A stretch of DNA of 64,000 nucleotides from Capitulum mitella (GCA_030062745.1 CP099851.1:6015661-6079660), one strand, 5' to 3'; counted from the stretch's first letter, positions 1 to 12,207 are shown. Program-made: numbers and translations. The notes: generated by a model from the letters alone, not told the origin.

Positions 1-540
1 AGGCGTGAGTTGGTCAGCCGCAGGGCGCGCTCCTGACCAGACCTGACGTCCGATGCCCTACAGACAAACTCCGCCCCCCTCCTCCCCGCCCATGGCCGGC
101 ATTGGTCCGGGACGACCGCTTCGCCTGCGGCGCACTGTCTGGCGAAAACGGACACCGCGGCTGTTGTCTCGCGCGCAGACGAAAACACGCGACCGAAGGA
201 TGAAACACTGAGATGACGGAAGTCCATGCAAGCATTTGCGAAGTTTATTTCCGATTTGCGAAGCAGGATACCAGGGCCGGAGGGCATAACGCTGAATGGT
301 GCTGGGCGCCTAGGAATCGGACCTCTGATGCGCAAAATTTCAGATAAAGTGCATTAACCAAACATATCGGCAAGCGTACACATAGCATGGATTATTTAAT
401 GCTATATATGGCTGGTATTCCGGTGAGAAAATTCGGTTCTTGTTTTTCTTATAGCGAGTTTTGTGAAATGTGCAGTATGCGACTTATATACTTGAGATGC
501 CTTGCTGACACTTGGACGCCACGAGCCGGATCAAATGTTG

Positions 541-740
541 CAAGGGGTGTGTAACGGGGCAGAAAGGTCAGAAAATGGATGTTTCTTCCTTGATATAACT
601 CCGATATTTATGGACTGATTTTGATGCAAGTGGCATGAATCTAAATCCAACCGATGAGACTCTTCCCCTTGGCCAACATACTTCAAATTTTCGCAAAATT
701 CATAGGCGCTCGCAGAGCTTAGAAAATGAGCGGTAGGCAG
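541..740 (+). repeat. Fragment of the second TTAA repeat family
   Basis: This stretch resembles the part of the 37.0-38.15 kb element around 37,200-37,340 and the matching part of the 40.06 kb copy. Shared words include 'tttatggac(t/c)gatt' followed by 'ggcatgaatc' and 'aaaactcataggcgc'-like sequence. It abuts the truncated end of the Penelope-like reverse-transcriptase fragment, so the last ~60 residues of the minus-strand frame ending at 531 are repeat sequence and not reverse transcriptase. Neither terminus is visible. Bases 1-540 contain nothing I recognise. Confidence 0.5.
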
Positions 741-1900
741 AAGGCAGCTAACAGGTAGCCCACAGGGAAACGTTTCCCGTACCCTGCCCAGGTATTGATA
801 GGTGTCGTTCAAATGTGCCAACACAAAGATCAGTAACTGAGAAATGATACGCTGTAGAAACCAAGAAAGTTTTTCAACAGCATTACCACAATCAGAAACA
901 ATGGGGCGCAAAGGTTTGTTAGCCTTGTGGGTCTTGGGCAGGCCATAAAACTCAGCTGTCCACAACCGGATGACTTGATGGCTTTAATTGTCTTATTGGG
1001 CACATTGCCGGATAAAGTTTTGGGGATAACCTCTTTCGTCGCACCGTCAAGTTTTGGTGTGAGGTCTTTCTCTGTTTCGTCATAAGTGGAGGTAATGTCC
1101 ACCGCCTTTCGAATATAATTCTGCGTTGTGGGAATGACAAAGCCCTTGGCTTTATCTGATTGCTTAATTATTAGATCATCATCATTGCGAATATCCTTAA
1201 GGGCATCTAAATGAGCATGTGTGTGATTTGGCTTGGTTTGGGATTTACAGTATTTATATGCACTGATAGCTTTTTGCTGAACTCTTTTAAGATCCATTTC
1301 CGTAGCCGGATCAGCCATAGCAGCCATGCTTGTATCCGTGTCACTACATCTCGGCGTCATTTCGGTGATATCGCTTGCTGAATTCGTCTCTATTTTGCGT
1401 TGAGAGCTGGCCTGAGAAGGGAAGACCCATGTCTATTCAGCGCGTCGTCGTCAGTGGTATTACCCCTCACGTGAACACGTTTCTTCTAAGCATTAGTGTG
1501 TTTCCCTTCCATAAATGCTTTCCTACCTAAAGCACAGGCCGCCCTCTCCAGTCCAATTTCCACTTCTTTGATGGTTTTGTGATTAATTTTCTGCGATAGA
1601 GAAAAGCTGGTTCCCTTTTTCAGGATGTGTGCCTTTGTGCTCAGGGAGTGCCTTTGAGGTCAAATTATAAAACTGTGGTTTTGAGGTGTCATCATTATAC
1701 AGCTCTTTTGAGACTGTAGGGAGCCATGAGGCTTGACTCTCTATCAGTGGACAAAGTATCCCGATTATCATCCACAGCATCAATGGCATCCTGTGGGCTG
1801 CCTCCTGATGCTGCTGCTTTTCCCGTGGATGCAACAAAATTGTGTGGTAACATACCACTATGTGAAACTATTTCAGCCACCGTCACTCTGGTCCAAAGGC
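740..1900 (-). mobile_element. Penelope-like element, 5' half (N-terminal domain and RT fingers), degenerate
   Basis: Several minus-strand frames together give the beginning of a Penelope-like element (PLE) polyprotein. In coding order they show a region with FYNLTSKALPEHKG and KGNQLF (about 1,650-1,560), then DLIIKQSDKAKGFVI (about 1,190-1,135), then FYGLPKTHK followed by LRPIVS (about 960-890), which is the conserved RT fingers motif of PLEs. The frames are interrupted by stops and shifts, so this is a dead copy. The frame loses PLE similarity near 740, where a different repeat begins. The family is a retrotransposon class with an RT related to telomerase and usually a C-terminal GIY-YIG endonuclease. 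The rest of this element lies on the opposite strand immediately to the right. Confidence 0.85.
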
Positions 1901-1914
1901 ACTGGGATAAAATG

Positions 1915-3093
1915 ACTTGTATGGCCTCTCACTGACAGACCTACAGGATCTGTCAAAACATTGCTTAGAAAATAATTTCATTCGGCTTGGACAAAAAAAA
2001 ATTACCGGCAACACACCAGGATCACCATGGGCAGTAGGATAAAAACGCCTTTGGCTATATTTTTCATGAACGCCGTTGAATCAATGATTTTTATTGTTAA
2101 AAGCGCGCAGACGGCCCTTTACTTGCGGTACATAGACGACATTTTTGGCATTTGGACTCACGGCTCGGGAAAACTTGGCGAATTTCTTCAGTTTATAAAC
2201 AATCCTTATTCCGTCCATAAAATTCACAGCTGAACGTTCAGATCATTCCAAAAACGGGGGATCCGTTTCTTAGATACATTGTTTATATTGCTTGCTAGTG
2301 ATAAATATACCACTGAACTTTACAGGAAACCTATGGCGGCGCATATAATAATGTCTTTTCTTCAGCACACCCGTTTCAAAGAAAAAGGTCAGTACTCTTT
2401 TCACAGATGTTAAGAGCAAAGTGCCTGGGCTCTGATAAACACGCTCGGCATTGGGGGAAAGGATCAAATAGAATCATTAAGCGTATAAGACACCAAATGA
2501 CTCATAGCCCAGCAAAATTTCAAAGCAATGGACATTTCTCCAACACGACCTTTATCCGCCTTCGTTTCACTGACGATGTGTTATCCAGGCAGGTCGATGT
2601 GATCGTCAGGGCATCGAGCAGAAAAGGCTAAGGTGGCATGAAGAAATTAGCAGACTCTCTCTTGCACATAACATCCTCTGCCCTTGATGCCCCTCACTGT
2701 CCAGGGGGAAAGAGTCATTGTCACGGTTGCGAGGCGGGCTCAAGGGTAAGGTGCCATGTCAAGAACGCCGTTTGCAAAATTATCCCAGGTTTGTGCGCTC
2801 CTCGTGTGGTTAGCTATATTGGGGAAATTAAACGCATAATGAGGAAGCGGTACAATGAACATTTCAGAGACGCCAACAACAAAACTAGGAACACGCCTCT
2901 GGACGACCATTTTCGAACATCTTACCCACATATGAACATTACATCTAAATCTATATCCCTTGAAATTACCCGGACATGGAAGGACATAGCAAAAATTAAA
3001 ATCGTGGAATCGATTGGAATTCGGAATGCAAAGCCTATCCTCGACACCGATATTTCATTCTGGCCCTTGTTACCCCCAGTCCAACACCATTAG
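1915..3093 (+). mobile_element. Penelope-like element, 3' half (RT palm and GIY-YIG endonuclease), degenerate
   Basis: Plus-strand frames supply the missing part of the PLE. Around 1,960-2,080 one reads NNFIRLGQKK then GSPMGSRIKTPLAIFFMN, the RT motif before the catalytic palm. At about 2,125-2,155 is YLRYIDDIFGIW, with the catalytic YIDD. A second open frame (2,638-3,093, 151 codons) has a Cys/His cluster (CPGGKSHCHGC) followed by a degenerate GIY-YIG nuclease: VVSYIGEIKR, then RKRYNEHF and DDHF. Stops lie between the RT and nuclease blocks, so it is inactive. Orientation is opposite to the 5' half at 740-1,900, meaning an internal inversion or two converging copies. The remaining 375 bases to 3,467 hold nothing recognisable. 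Confidence 0.85.
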
Positions 3094-3467
3094 TTATGCA
3101 GTACCCATATCAATATTTACCAGTATGTTTATATATGATATGTCCATGTGATAAATACCAATGTGTCAGAGTAAAGGCTAAGTCGTTGGTTGTCGCGGTC
3201 GTTTTGCCTTAGTTTTGTTACATGGCGGTGTTTTATGATGATGGATACACGTTTCCTGCACGGGCTTGTTGATTTTGGTATTCGTCGATGTCGTTTTTTT
3301 TTTTAACTATCCCTGAGGAGGGCCCATGGCTGAAATATAGCATTAATTTGTCTTCGTGTTTGTTTTAGATGTTATGAGTTTAAGGCTAATTCTGTTTTAT
3401 CGTAGCATAACAAGTGTAACAGAAATGCAAAAAAAATGCATGCAGTTTTTTACATAAACGAAACTCA

Positions 3468-4678
3468 TTAACCCGCGCACGACCGTCGGTCCGTTTCGAA
3501 CATGGGCGACTGGGGGGGTAGTTGGTCGCACCCTCTCTAACTCACGAACGGTTGGTCGCACGATAAAAATAAACACGCCGTTGGAAAGCCTGTGACGAGT
3601 AGAGTTCGAAACTGGTCTCATATTTAGTTTTAGATAATATGTAAGCGATTTACGCCCTACATATGTTTTCTCATAGCCGACTGCACGAGACCGAGAAATG
3701 GCCTGAATCTCAAGGGCTGTGACTAATAACGCATAGGTAAAGGCACCAGCGCACAAGTAAAGGTCCTCGGATGCCGATACACGTCCAATTTCCCAGATTT
3801 GTTCAATATATACGCTGAAAGGTTGAGTTAAAGACACGGCAATTCTCGCGCTAGCTATAGGCGTGCGCCGCTGCCGTATGCGGTACCAAATTGACGGGAA
3901 CTAATTTTAGTGTTCTTTTATTTTCGAAAAAAGACGATCTATGTAAATTTTATTGATCTTTGTGGTTCTTGTGATGGTTTTCCATGCTTAAATTTGGGAA
4001 AAATTCATTATTTACCAGTCTACACAATTGGCGGAGCTTTATTCACGAGAGCCTGCTTATTTGCAAATCTGCTACTTTTCAAACTTTTTAAGGTTCCTGG
4101 TATTACTTACGTCTGTGCAAGCTAGTTCTGCCATTTTCTACCCATTCTGAATAATTCATCGTCGATTTTGACGGTACATTTTGGCTCACTGCAGTTATTC
4201 GTGACCTGACCTCAGGTCAATGACTGGAAGTCATTTATACTTTACCCAATGACGGTAACTATATGTCTGCCTGACTCCACACTAAAAATGTTATGAAATA
4301 TTCCGTCAATTTCCGAAAAAAACGGCGACAAGTCTCAAAATGGGGTTGACCTTAGGTCAATGACCCGTAAAATTCCGAAAAATCTGAGAAAGCAGATTTG
4401 TTGCATCTATTACGATCACTAATCTCTGAAAGTATTATTAAGATATCTTGTTTTGCGAAAAAGTTAGAGTGCGTTTAACTTTTTTGGACATAGGTCTGTT
4501 TGGCCTGATTTAGGTCAGGCACCAGACTTGATCTGAGGTCAAAATGTTGACACGAGATGTAAAATTGACGAAGCAAAAGGTACACAAAGTTTCGTGACTT
4601 TGTGTTTGTTCGTTCTCTTGCAATCCCAGAAAAACCTCAGGGGGGCAGTCAACTGCCCCCCAGTCGGGGACGGGTTAA
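3468..4678 (+). mobile_element. TTAA-family-1 non-autonomous DNA element, copy A
   Basis: A 1.2 kb unit begins TTAACCCGCGCACGACC and ends CAGTCGGGGACGGGTTAA. The terminal TTAA is the target duplication expected for piggyBac-type transposases, and the inverted ends both start CCCG. Three other copies occur in this window (15,991-17,220; 43,630-44,851; reverse at 40,984-42,179) and share their whole length. No transposase motif is present, so mobility would have depended on another element. A 146-codon minus-strand frame (3,837-3,397) spans the left part and is partly conserved in copy B. Internal AGGTCA/TGACCT words cluster at 4,200-4,220, 4,345-4,365 and 4,505-4,545. Confidence 0.8.
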
Positions 4679-7100
4679 GCGAATGCATTAACGACAAAAG
4701 GACAGGTGTCATTAGGTACGGACGAACTCTGTATTGCAGTTTTTGCGCCCATAACATAAGGAAAATCGTCCCAGAGGGAACAAAAAAAAAACTGTTAGCA
4801 AAGTTCAGGTAATCGTTGAATCTGCTGAAAGGATGCCTTGGAAATTACCTTATTTATTTTTTTTTTACTGCTTTGGATAATCCACATCTTACTCGGCTGT
4901 TCTCCGCCCAGTGTCATGGGCTATAAAACAGCTTGGTATGGGCGGGAATTTCGGCCATACAAATTATTTTTCGTGCACTTATTACACGCATCAACTATAC
5001 TATGCGAGAGTAAAGGAAAACACGGAACATGCGTAGAAATTGCGCACTATGCCACGTTGTCCTCTTTTAACAACATTTTTAGGTTCTTTTGAAATGAGAC
5101 GAGTTTCCGGCCTTCTAAGTCTGACAGCAATCGGTGACACAGACCATAAGCTCGGTAGGAGAACTGTCACCTGCCAGCCTCGGTTCAGTTGCGTAGCAGG
5201 TGAAGGTTATCTTGCCGTGAACGTTTTGAGCGAAATTTTGAAATCAAGAATTTCAGATGACATCCTTCATTTATACAGCAATGTTTGTACCCAACTTTCA
5301 TACACTTCGTTATATGATGGCGACTTTCTCGCACTTTATTCTTACAAAACGGAATTTAAATGAGTGATGCCATCCGGTCTGTGATGGCTGCCGAGCTGCG
5401 CGTGTAGTATCGCAATGACAGAACCTGACCAAACAGACGCTTTCTTGATCTGCATTTTCAGCCGGTCGCAGCTTCGGTCGTCGAAAAAGTCGCAGTCGGG
5501 TGGCCGGTTCGTCCGGACGAGATTGCCGAATGGACCAGCGTGTGACGGCCCTCACATTGGTATCAAGTCTGACTCCACGTTTGTAGCCGGAATATTCAGC
5601 GAGGCCAACAGTCCATGCTCACGAATCCCCTCTCAGTCACCGTCTGAGCTCAGCGTTCCGCCTGACCTCATCTCGGCCGAGGAGCCCCACCCCGTTGGCG
5701 TTCAGCTCGCCACATCCGGCGAGCCGCAGGCAGCGGGCGTCCCTCTGACTGGGCCAGCAGGGCCTTTGTGCTGGTGCCCAGTGGGACGGCCGCTTTTTCG
5801 GCGATGACGCGCGGCACACGGGCATTGCTGTGCAGACATCTGGTCGCCGTCCACCTCGCCACGACTTTCCGGTAATCATGTCGCGTGAGGTGACCTTTCG
5901 CTAAGAGAGCGCGTGCCGCTGCAATCGCACTGCCGTTTGCGTGCCGCTACCTTTGCTTTACCAACATATCGTAAACGTCGTGAGGAATCGCGTTCTTGTC
6001 ATTTGCTTTTGCGCTGCTACATGCGATCCGCTACTTTACGCCTTGCGTTTGCAGCCGAGGCTCTGAAACCCTCAGGGCTTGCACGATTCACAAGAGCGGC
6101 GTAGTCGGCAATTGGAATACCACCCGCGTCCTTCTATTGTTCTTCAAATGAGGCATTGCTCGCATCATCCTTTCATTGATGGACAGTGGACCAATATTAA
6201 GAACATTCCAATCGCGTGAAAACGCAATAAATTGTTCATGCTGACTGCGTAACAGCCACAACGTTTACCTTTGTGATGGTCTGTGGTGGATTATTGAAAC
6301 AAAGTGCATGCCGTCTTACGTAACTGTTGATGAACTGAGCTCCTGTCATCAATCATACAGTTGAAACATTACCGTAAAACATTGCGATACTGCATGGTTT
6401 ATAAGGTATCGTGCGATCCATGAGGATCCTCCAACACAAAACATGTATCCCATGTTAATACATCATGACATGTATGTTCTGATAAAACCCCATTGCATAT
6501 CATAGAGGGTAACGCATTGCATGCCATAAAGATACCTCCAGTCCGTCATCAAAACATGCCACGTTGCATCACAGTGATGCCCTGATATCATTATGCTGAG
6601 ATACCGTGATATGTTTGCGTTATGAGGATCATGACTATACTCCAATGAATGTGATTATTTCATGGCAATACGCCTCTGTATGGAAGCGTGCATAAGACGA
6701 TGTTCCATCGCACATAACGATGTAGCCTGATCTGGCATGGAATCGCAAAAACCCCTTCCTAATGTGTCTAGGTATACTCTTATACACAGGTATACTCTTA
6801 TACAAGTTTTGTGCTTAATTATGTTCCGTTTATTAAACGATCAGGAGTCTAATGTTACGGTGCGGTTTTTGCACCGTTCTTCATTGTCTGAAACATATGA
6901 TCGAAGAGACTACGTCCTAGCATTTGGTAAATTTGCGTTGTAAAATGGCATGAAATGTTTCACACATGCAAAACATGCGTGCTTTCCATTTTGATGTTGT
7001 TAGCACTCACGTTTCGTGTGCCGCCAACTGCATGCATAATAAAGAAAATTTTTGTTCTGTTTTACCACAGCATTCTCGGTTTACGCTAATGAAAACGTGT

Positions 7101-7165
7101 ACCGCACGCGAGCAAGGTGCATCCAGGCGCAACGGGCCTAACTAATTGCGAATAGGCATGCGAGG
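7101..7165 (+). repeat. 65 bp direct repeat, copy 1
   Basis: The block beginning accgcacgcgagcaaggtgc recurs at 7,956-8,020 with about ten substitutions and no obvious length change. The flanks do not match, so it is a short dispersed repeat, perhaps the remnant of an unrecognised transposon end. Confidence 0.7.
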
Positions 7166-7955
7166 ATATTCATCAAAGAAATACACAAGGTTACCCATCG
7201 TATTGTGCGCTGCCCACTAAGCGTTTATAATCATCTCGGTACAATGTGAAAGGAGAAGTGACGACGAAAATGGAACGAGGCTACCAGCAAGGGGCAGCCT
7301 AGGATTGATGGCAGTTCGAGACTGGTAGCTGCCTCGTTAACTTGCGCTTCGACTGGTCGCAGACTGGTAGTGTCCCCATTTACCATATTTACATATCATA
7401 CTTACATACATACATACCATATTTATACGACTCCTAAAGTAGTATATGCCTCGTTAACCTTGTTAAGCTATCATCCAAATCAAATCAGTATAATTAAGGA
7501 ATACAATTGATTAATTTAACGTTTAATAATTGAATGATACGTAAATAATAATTTTAATAATTGATGTAACAAAACGCCTTAAATTAATATAAGTCTTGTC
7601 AATTTACCATTCGACTTGTTTTCGACTGGAAGTTATCTCATGAGTCTACAGTTGGATTAATTCAGAACCAATAGCAACCTTGTATGCAGGTAATTTCACG
7701 GCAACGAAGCAGCCTCCTGTCATCACGGTTAGCAGGGCGACGGCCCCTTGGTTCGTTTTTATTCAAACTGACACGTTCAGGACGAGCCGTTGGGTGGGCG
7801 CATCTGCAGTGGCGCACCCCATCGTTAACAAGCTGGTGCCCAAGTGGATATTATTTTACACTGTTCAAAAGAGTGGTATCATCCTTCCAGGACCACAACG
7901 GCAAATGACCAAACAGCCATATGAACAGCTATTGAAATATATGGCAAACGGTTAC

Positions 7956-8020
7956 ACCGCACGCGAGCAAAGTACATCCAGACACAACGGGCCTAAAGAA
8001 CTGCGAATGGGCATGCGAGG
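7956..8020 (+). repeat. 65 bp direct repeat, copy 2
   Basis: This is the second copy of the block at 7,101-7,165. It begins accgcacgcgagcaaagtac and ends gcatgcgagg. It lies just left of the CpG-rich patch. Confidence 0.7.
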
Positions 8021-8561
8021 ACAGGGCAGGGGCGCCCCACCTCGAAGGGTATTTACAGCATGGCACGAACCAGTCAAAGCCACGACACGCGGGACAGACG
8101 GGATGGGAGTAGTCAGTGCTGTGGCGACCAGCGGCCGTCAGCTCACCCCGGGACGCGCCGCCGCGACCGGCGGCCGCTCAGCTGGGCCGTCCAGGCACGG
8201 GTCCAGCGTAGCGAGCGGGCGGCGGCCTTCCCCCTACCCCGCCCCTGCCCCGCCGACCGGTCGTCGTGCCGAACACGGCCTGGGCGGAGGCGCCAGCGCG
8301 GCCTCAGCCCGCGGCGCAGCCGGGGCAGGGTGCAGTACCGCGTCGTCACCAGCCAGGACCCGCAGGTCTTCCAGCGATCGGCAGATCTTTGTTGGCGCTC
8401 CACGACTTGTCCCTTAGCTTGAGCTGGCCTACATCAGACCAGGCTGCAAACACCGTCCCCTCCCTCTTTAGCCGTCTGGCTGAATGAGTCGCTCGTTTTG
8501 CTGAGTTGGGTTTCCCTCGAAGTAACTGGTCCGCAGTGCGTCCACCGTGATTTGAGAGCCT

Positions 8562-8969
8562 CTAGTCAACCGTACGCCGCGAAGTTTCCGGCGCTCGCTG
8601 CATGAACAGTTGCTGCCGTTTTGAAAAGGTCACAAACATCACGATAATCCTCCTGATCTTGCCTGGTTTTTGCCTGCCAATTCTGTGGGACACGTCTGCG
8701 TCGTCCGGGTTGGTTCTCACACCAGCAACTGTTACTATTTCGATGATAATTTGGCTGGTGTCCTCGCTGTGTAGTTCTGCCGCCCCACTGACGCCCAGGC
8801 ATGATCCACACGAGTACTGCTCAAGACCGTTTAACTGGCTGGCAGACCTGTTCAGTTCCTGCCGTGAAGCTTTGACTTGTGCCTCCTTGCAGACAGTGGC
8901 AGAAGTCACAGCTTCAGCCACGGTTTTGCTTACGATCGGTTGCAGCAGTGAGGTGATGCTGGCGACCAC
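8562..8969 (-). mobile_element. LINE-like ORF1 protein fragment
   Basis: A 135-codon minus-strand frame reads LNGLEQYSCGSCLGVSGAAE, then DDADVSHRIGRQKPGK and RRIIVMFVTFSKRQQL. This pattern (coiled region, LEQYSR-like, then SHRIGR, then a basic strand) is typical of the RNA-recognition/ORF1 proteins carried by many invertebrate non-LTR retrotransposons. The usual RR after EQYS is changed to CG. No reverse-transcriptase frame follows, so this is an isolated 5' fragment. It could alternatively be a domesticated single-exon copy, but nothing around it supports that. Confidence 0.65.
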
Positions 8970-9307
8970 CTATTCGTCTAAAAAAAACAGGCAATAAGGT
9001 TGTTGGCGGGCGGCATGGCCCCATCACTCGTCACTGTACCTCCTTCTCGTGTCCCTCACCACCGCCCGTTAATGTTTCACTGGAGTCATAGCCACAGTTC
9101 GCTAGTCAACGCTGTGATTGCTTTTCCGCTCCCCACGGTTTGCCAGTGAAATGGGAGCATCCGGTGGCTCCGTCCGACCCCGGCGGCGGTCAGAGGTCAA
9201 CTGATGGTCAGATAAGAGGTCACCTAGTGCTGATACTTCTCGGCACGCCATCCAAATTTGATGAGTATTCTTTAATATTTTCTCTTTTTTACTTACCACC
9301 AATCTCA

Positions 9308-9475
9308 CTGACCCTAGTACGCCTGATCCCTGGTATGTCTAGTCCCCGGTAGCCTGGCCTGCGGTATTCCTGCACTCTGGTATGTCGGGTCCTGATATTC
9401 CTGGTGTCTGGAGTCCCTGGTTCCTGGTATCTCCGGTCCCTGATCCCTGATATCCGGGCTCCCTGGTATCCATGT
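9308..9475 (+). repeat. Degenerate short tandem repeat
   Basis: Words such as CCTGGTAT, CCTGATAT and CCCTGGT recur every 10-20 bases across about 165 bp. In minus-strand translation this gives a repetitive Arg/Gly/Ile-rich peptide that is not a gene. Confidence 0.65.
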
Positions 9476-9484
9476 TCCAATGTC

Positions 9485-9905
9485 CATTGCGAGCTCTTTG
9501 GCCCCGTGTTCGATTCCCAATCGAGTCGAATCGATTCTGAATCGATTCCGTAATTTTGTTTTGCGATTCCGTAAATTTTTATCAGGAATGCGAACAAACG
9601 GTTTTGGCTCAATGAATCAGTCTTGAACTGGAAAAATACAAAGCACAGCAAGCTGCATATTTAAATGTAAACATTGCTCAAATAATCAGGAACAGACTCC
9701 AAAAATTTTAAAAGTCTTTCGTTGTATAATTGGTATTTTACTACTAATCTGGCCACTCAACTGAGCATTTACATTGATATGCACATTAGTATGAAGTAAA
9801 TAAAAACTGAAATGATCCATATACGCCGTTAGGTCCCAACTGAATCGATCCACTTGAAACTTGCCATGAATCGGAATTAGAATCGATTCCCAGCTCTGGG
9901 AATCA
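9485..9905. mobile_element. Possible hAT-like remnant with AATCGATTC-rich ends
   Basis: Both ends of this 420 bp stretch are rich in AATCGATTC words (9,525-9,560 and 9,880-9,895). Read on the minus strand, the right end is CAGAGCTGGGAATCGATTC, which looks like the CAGNG...GGGAATCGATTC start seen in many hAT elements. The left end is not cleanly inverted and I find no 8 bp target duplication, so the call is tentative. The middle is AT-rich and non-coding. Confidence 0.35.
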
Positions 9906-12137
9906 TGTATGGAACTGATTTACTTCAGCTGGGTCAAGCAAGAGCCTGGCCTCTCGTCTCTTTATGAAAGTTTCATATACACATATGAAACCTGATTTGG
10001 AGTCGAAATGGCTTGAAACTGCTAGTTTTGATATGTATGTACGGCATGCATGTATCGCATCTAAAATCAGTCCATTCAATGGCTGTTGCGGATTTACGTC
10101 ATTGACATACATGTCATCGAAAAGGCACTGCAGGCCATGAGACATCAGTGCAAAGAAGGCACCGATATGTGGTCGTTGTTTTTAGACTTTAATGGTGAGC
10201 GGGACAGCCCTGCCGTTGCAACGCGTGCTGACCCTGAACTCAGGCAGAGCCGCTCCCGCCATCACAGTGTTATTCTAACGTTAGGGCTGAGAAGCCGATC
10301 CCGAGCGCAGATCGAATTTCAGGCAGACATGTGCGGCGGCGTCGGGGGCAGTCGGGAATAAAGCTTGGAGACGTTGGGACGCGCGTGTGAGCCTGGCGAG
10401 CAAAGGATTGTCGCAGCCGGACGAGGTGGATGTCCTTCTTTCTTGCCACACGCTAAAACACTGCAAGCTACCTAGGTAGCAACCGACGATAAAAGATGAG
10501 GTTGAAAGCGGAATGGATAAGCTATGGAGATGTCACCGCTCGTTTCGAGCACCTAGGTCACTAACGGCACTCTTAAGTGATGACAATGACTGACGCTCAG
10601 CAATGGTGACAGGTAACTGGTTCCATGCTACAGTTGCACAATGCATGGTACATTATTTACGACTCTGAAGTGTGGTATCTCCCTAAACATCAATGCGAAA
10701 CTAAGTACACTTGTTTTCATTATGTACTGATGGGCGCAAGTTGCTGCAAGAAATTACGGAGACCATATTTAACGCCAAAAGGTTTCTGGTGATAGCCCGG
10801 ATCAGATTTTCGATGGCACACGATTCCAGGCACTGAATCAACCGGTATGATCGAGAGGCATCAAATCGGAATTGTAGTTGGGTCTTCAGCTGCGCATTAA
10901 CTAATAAGATCACGTGGCGTTTGTTAAGACGGCCATTGCGGGGTAATGTTACATCTTAGCAAGGGGAAAAACATGACTTGACTTTGGACCTGATAACTGC
11001 TTTGGAGAAACTTCTGGTTGGTGGTATGACCAAAAGGAAAAAATGGACGAAACTTTTCCGAACGTACTTAAGTGAAAGGTTTGTTTTACGCTATATATAA
11101 CTCATGCATTTCAGAATAAACTAAAATATCGACTTATGTCAAAACATGTGTATTTATAACATCATATAACCATTTCGTTCTGCGCATACTGTGGAAAGTT
11201 AGTAAACTGCGGCCCCTAAATAAAAAAGGTGATTTGTTAGTCACCTATGAGTATCAGGAACAAAGTTTGTATTTCTGACGATAGAAAAAATTCTGTTCTA
11301 CATTAGTACAGCCAGCATACTCTTCAAAAGCGTTCTGCCTGTTCTTGGTAGTCCATTTTCGTAAGCCCGCAAAGGGTGTAGTTGCCAAATTTTGTTGTTA
11401 ATTGCGCCCAGGGGGTGACGCCATTGGCATTCAAATGCCCCGAAGTGATTACCTAAGTTTATGCTGAGTGAATTAATATATAGGTAACTAGATTTAAATT
11501 ACGTGTATCGCGAAAATACCAGACCAGGCTTTGGGATGACGTGTATAATTTAGGTACGATAACAGACGTCTGTGTTTTATATCGAATTATGTTCGTCAGT
11601 TTACTTTCAGGGACAAACATAATCTGATTCTGCAGATACAGGCCATTCTTTGGTTTTCCCTGTGTTAATAATGAAAAATATTGGTGCAAACTGGTTATCT
11701 GTTTACTTGTGTTCCAACGATGCGTCGCATATCCAGCTACACCTCACATTTATATACTATGAACAAATATATGAGTAAAGCGTATGTACCACATCGATGA
11801 ATGGTAGACATCTGCAATATCTAATATAGAAAATGCTCTGCTAGTTGTAATCTCGTGTTCTTTTCTACGCTAAAGCTCACTAAGAATCACGCTAACTTCC
11901 CGTGGCTCTGTTAATTCGAAATGGCACTTGTCAGTCCAATTAGGACCAGTCTATAGAGAAACTAGCATGACACGTGCTGTTCTTCCGGCAGAAGTCGCAG
12001 ACAAATCCCATGCTCGAATTGTCCTGTGAGCAGGCCTCTTGGCACTATTTTTGCCAATGTACACCCTGTAACTAAAGCCCATTTTTTTCTGATTAGAAAA
12101 AATGGGCTTGGGTGCACACGTGGGTTTTTGAAAGACG
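9906..12137. other. Intergenic, no gene recognised
   Basis: Only short chance frames are seen. A perfect-looking small hairpin of the form AAGCCCATTTTTT / AAAAAATGGGCTT lies at about 12,076-12,110, next to the inverted repeat described at 12,138-12,207. Confidence 0.5.
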
Positions 12138-12207
12138 GTGACACCTGCATTTTCTGCAGAGAAGATGTCATTAGTGACATTTTCTCCACGGAAAATGCAG
12201 GTGTCAC
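12138..12207. repeat. Perfect 17 bp inverted repeat (hairpin)
   Basis: GTGACACCTGCATTTTC at 12,138-12,154 is matched exactly by its reverse complement at 12,191-12,207. Inside the 36 bp spacer is a second small palindrome around ATGTCATTAGTGACAT. It could be a foldback element or a transcribed hairpin. No coding frame depends on it. Confidence 0.85.

Larger units (their letters stand above)
4679..8561. other. Intergenic, no gene recognised
   Basis: I see no convincing exon here. The segment contains a GC-rich patch (about 5,400-5,900) with chance open frames, a run of ordinary AT-balanced sequence, a short 17 bp tandem duplication of 'gtatactcttatacaca' type at 6,770-6,805, an AT-rich block (about 7,380-7,640) and a CpG-rich patch (about 8,050-8,420). 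The CpG-rich patch has a minus-strand open stretch reading RSLEDLRVLAGDDAVL, which superficially resembles the start of an Ig-like domain, but I cannot place splice sites and do not call it. Confidence 0.5.

Noticed and set aside
8143-8417. Possible Ig-like exon (RSLEDLRVLAGDDAVL)
   Set aside because: Too short, no cysteine/tryptophan pattern and no supported splice sites; the CpG-rich patch opens many frames.
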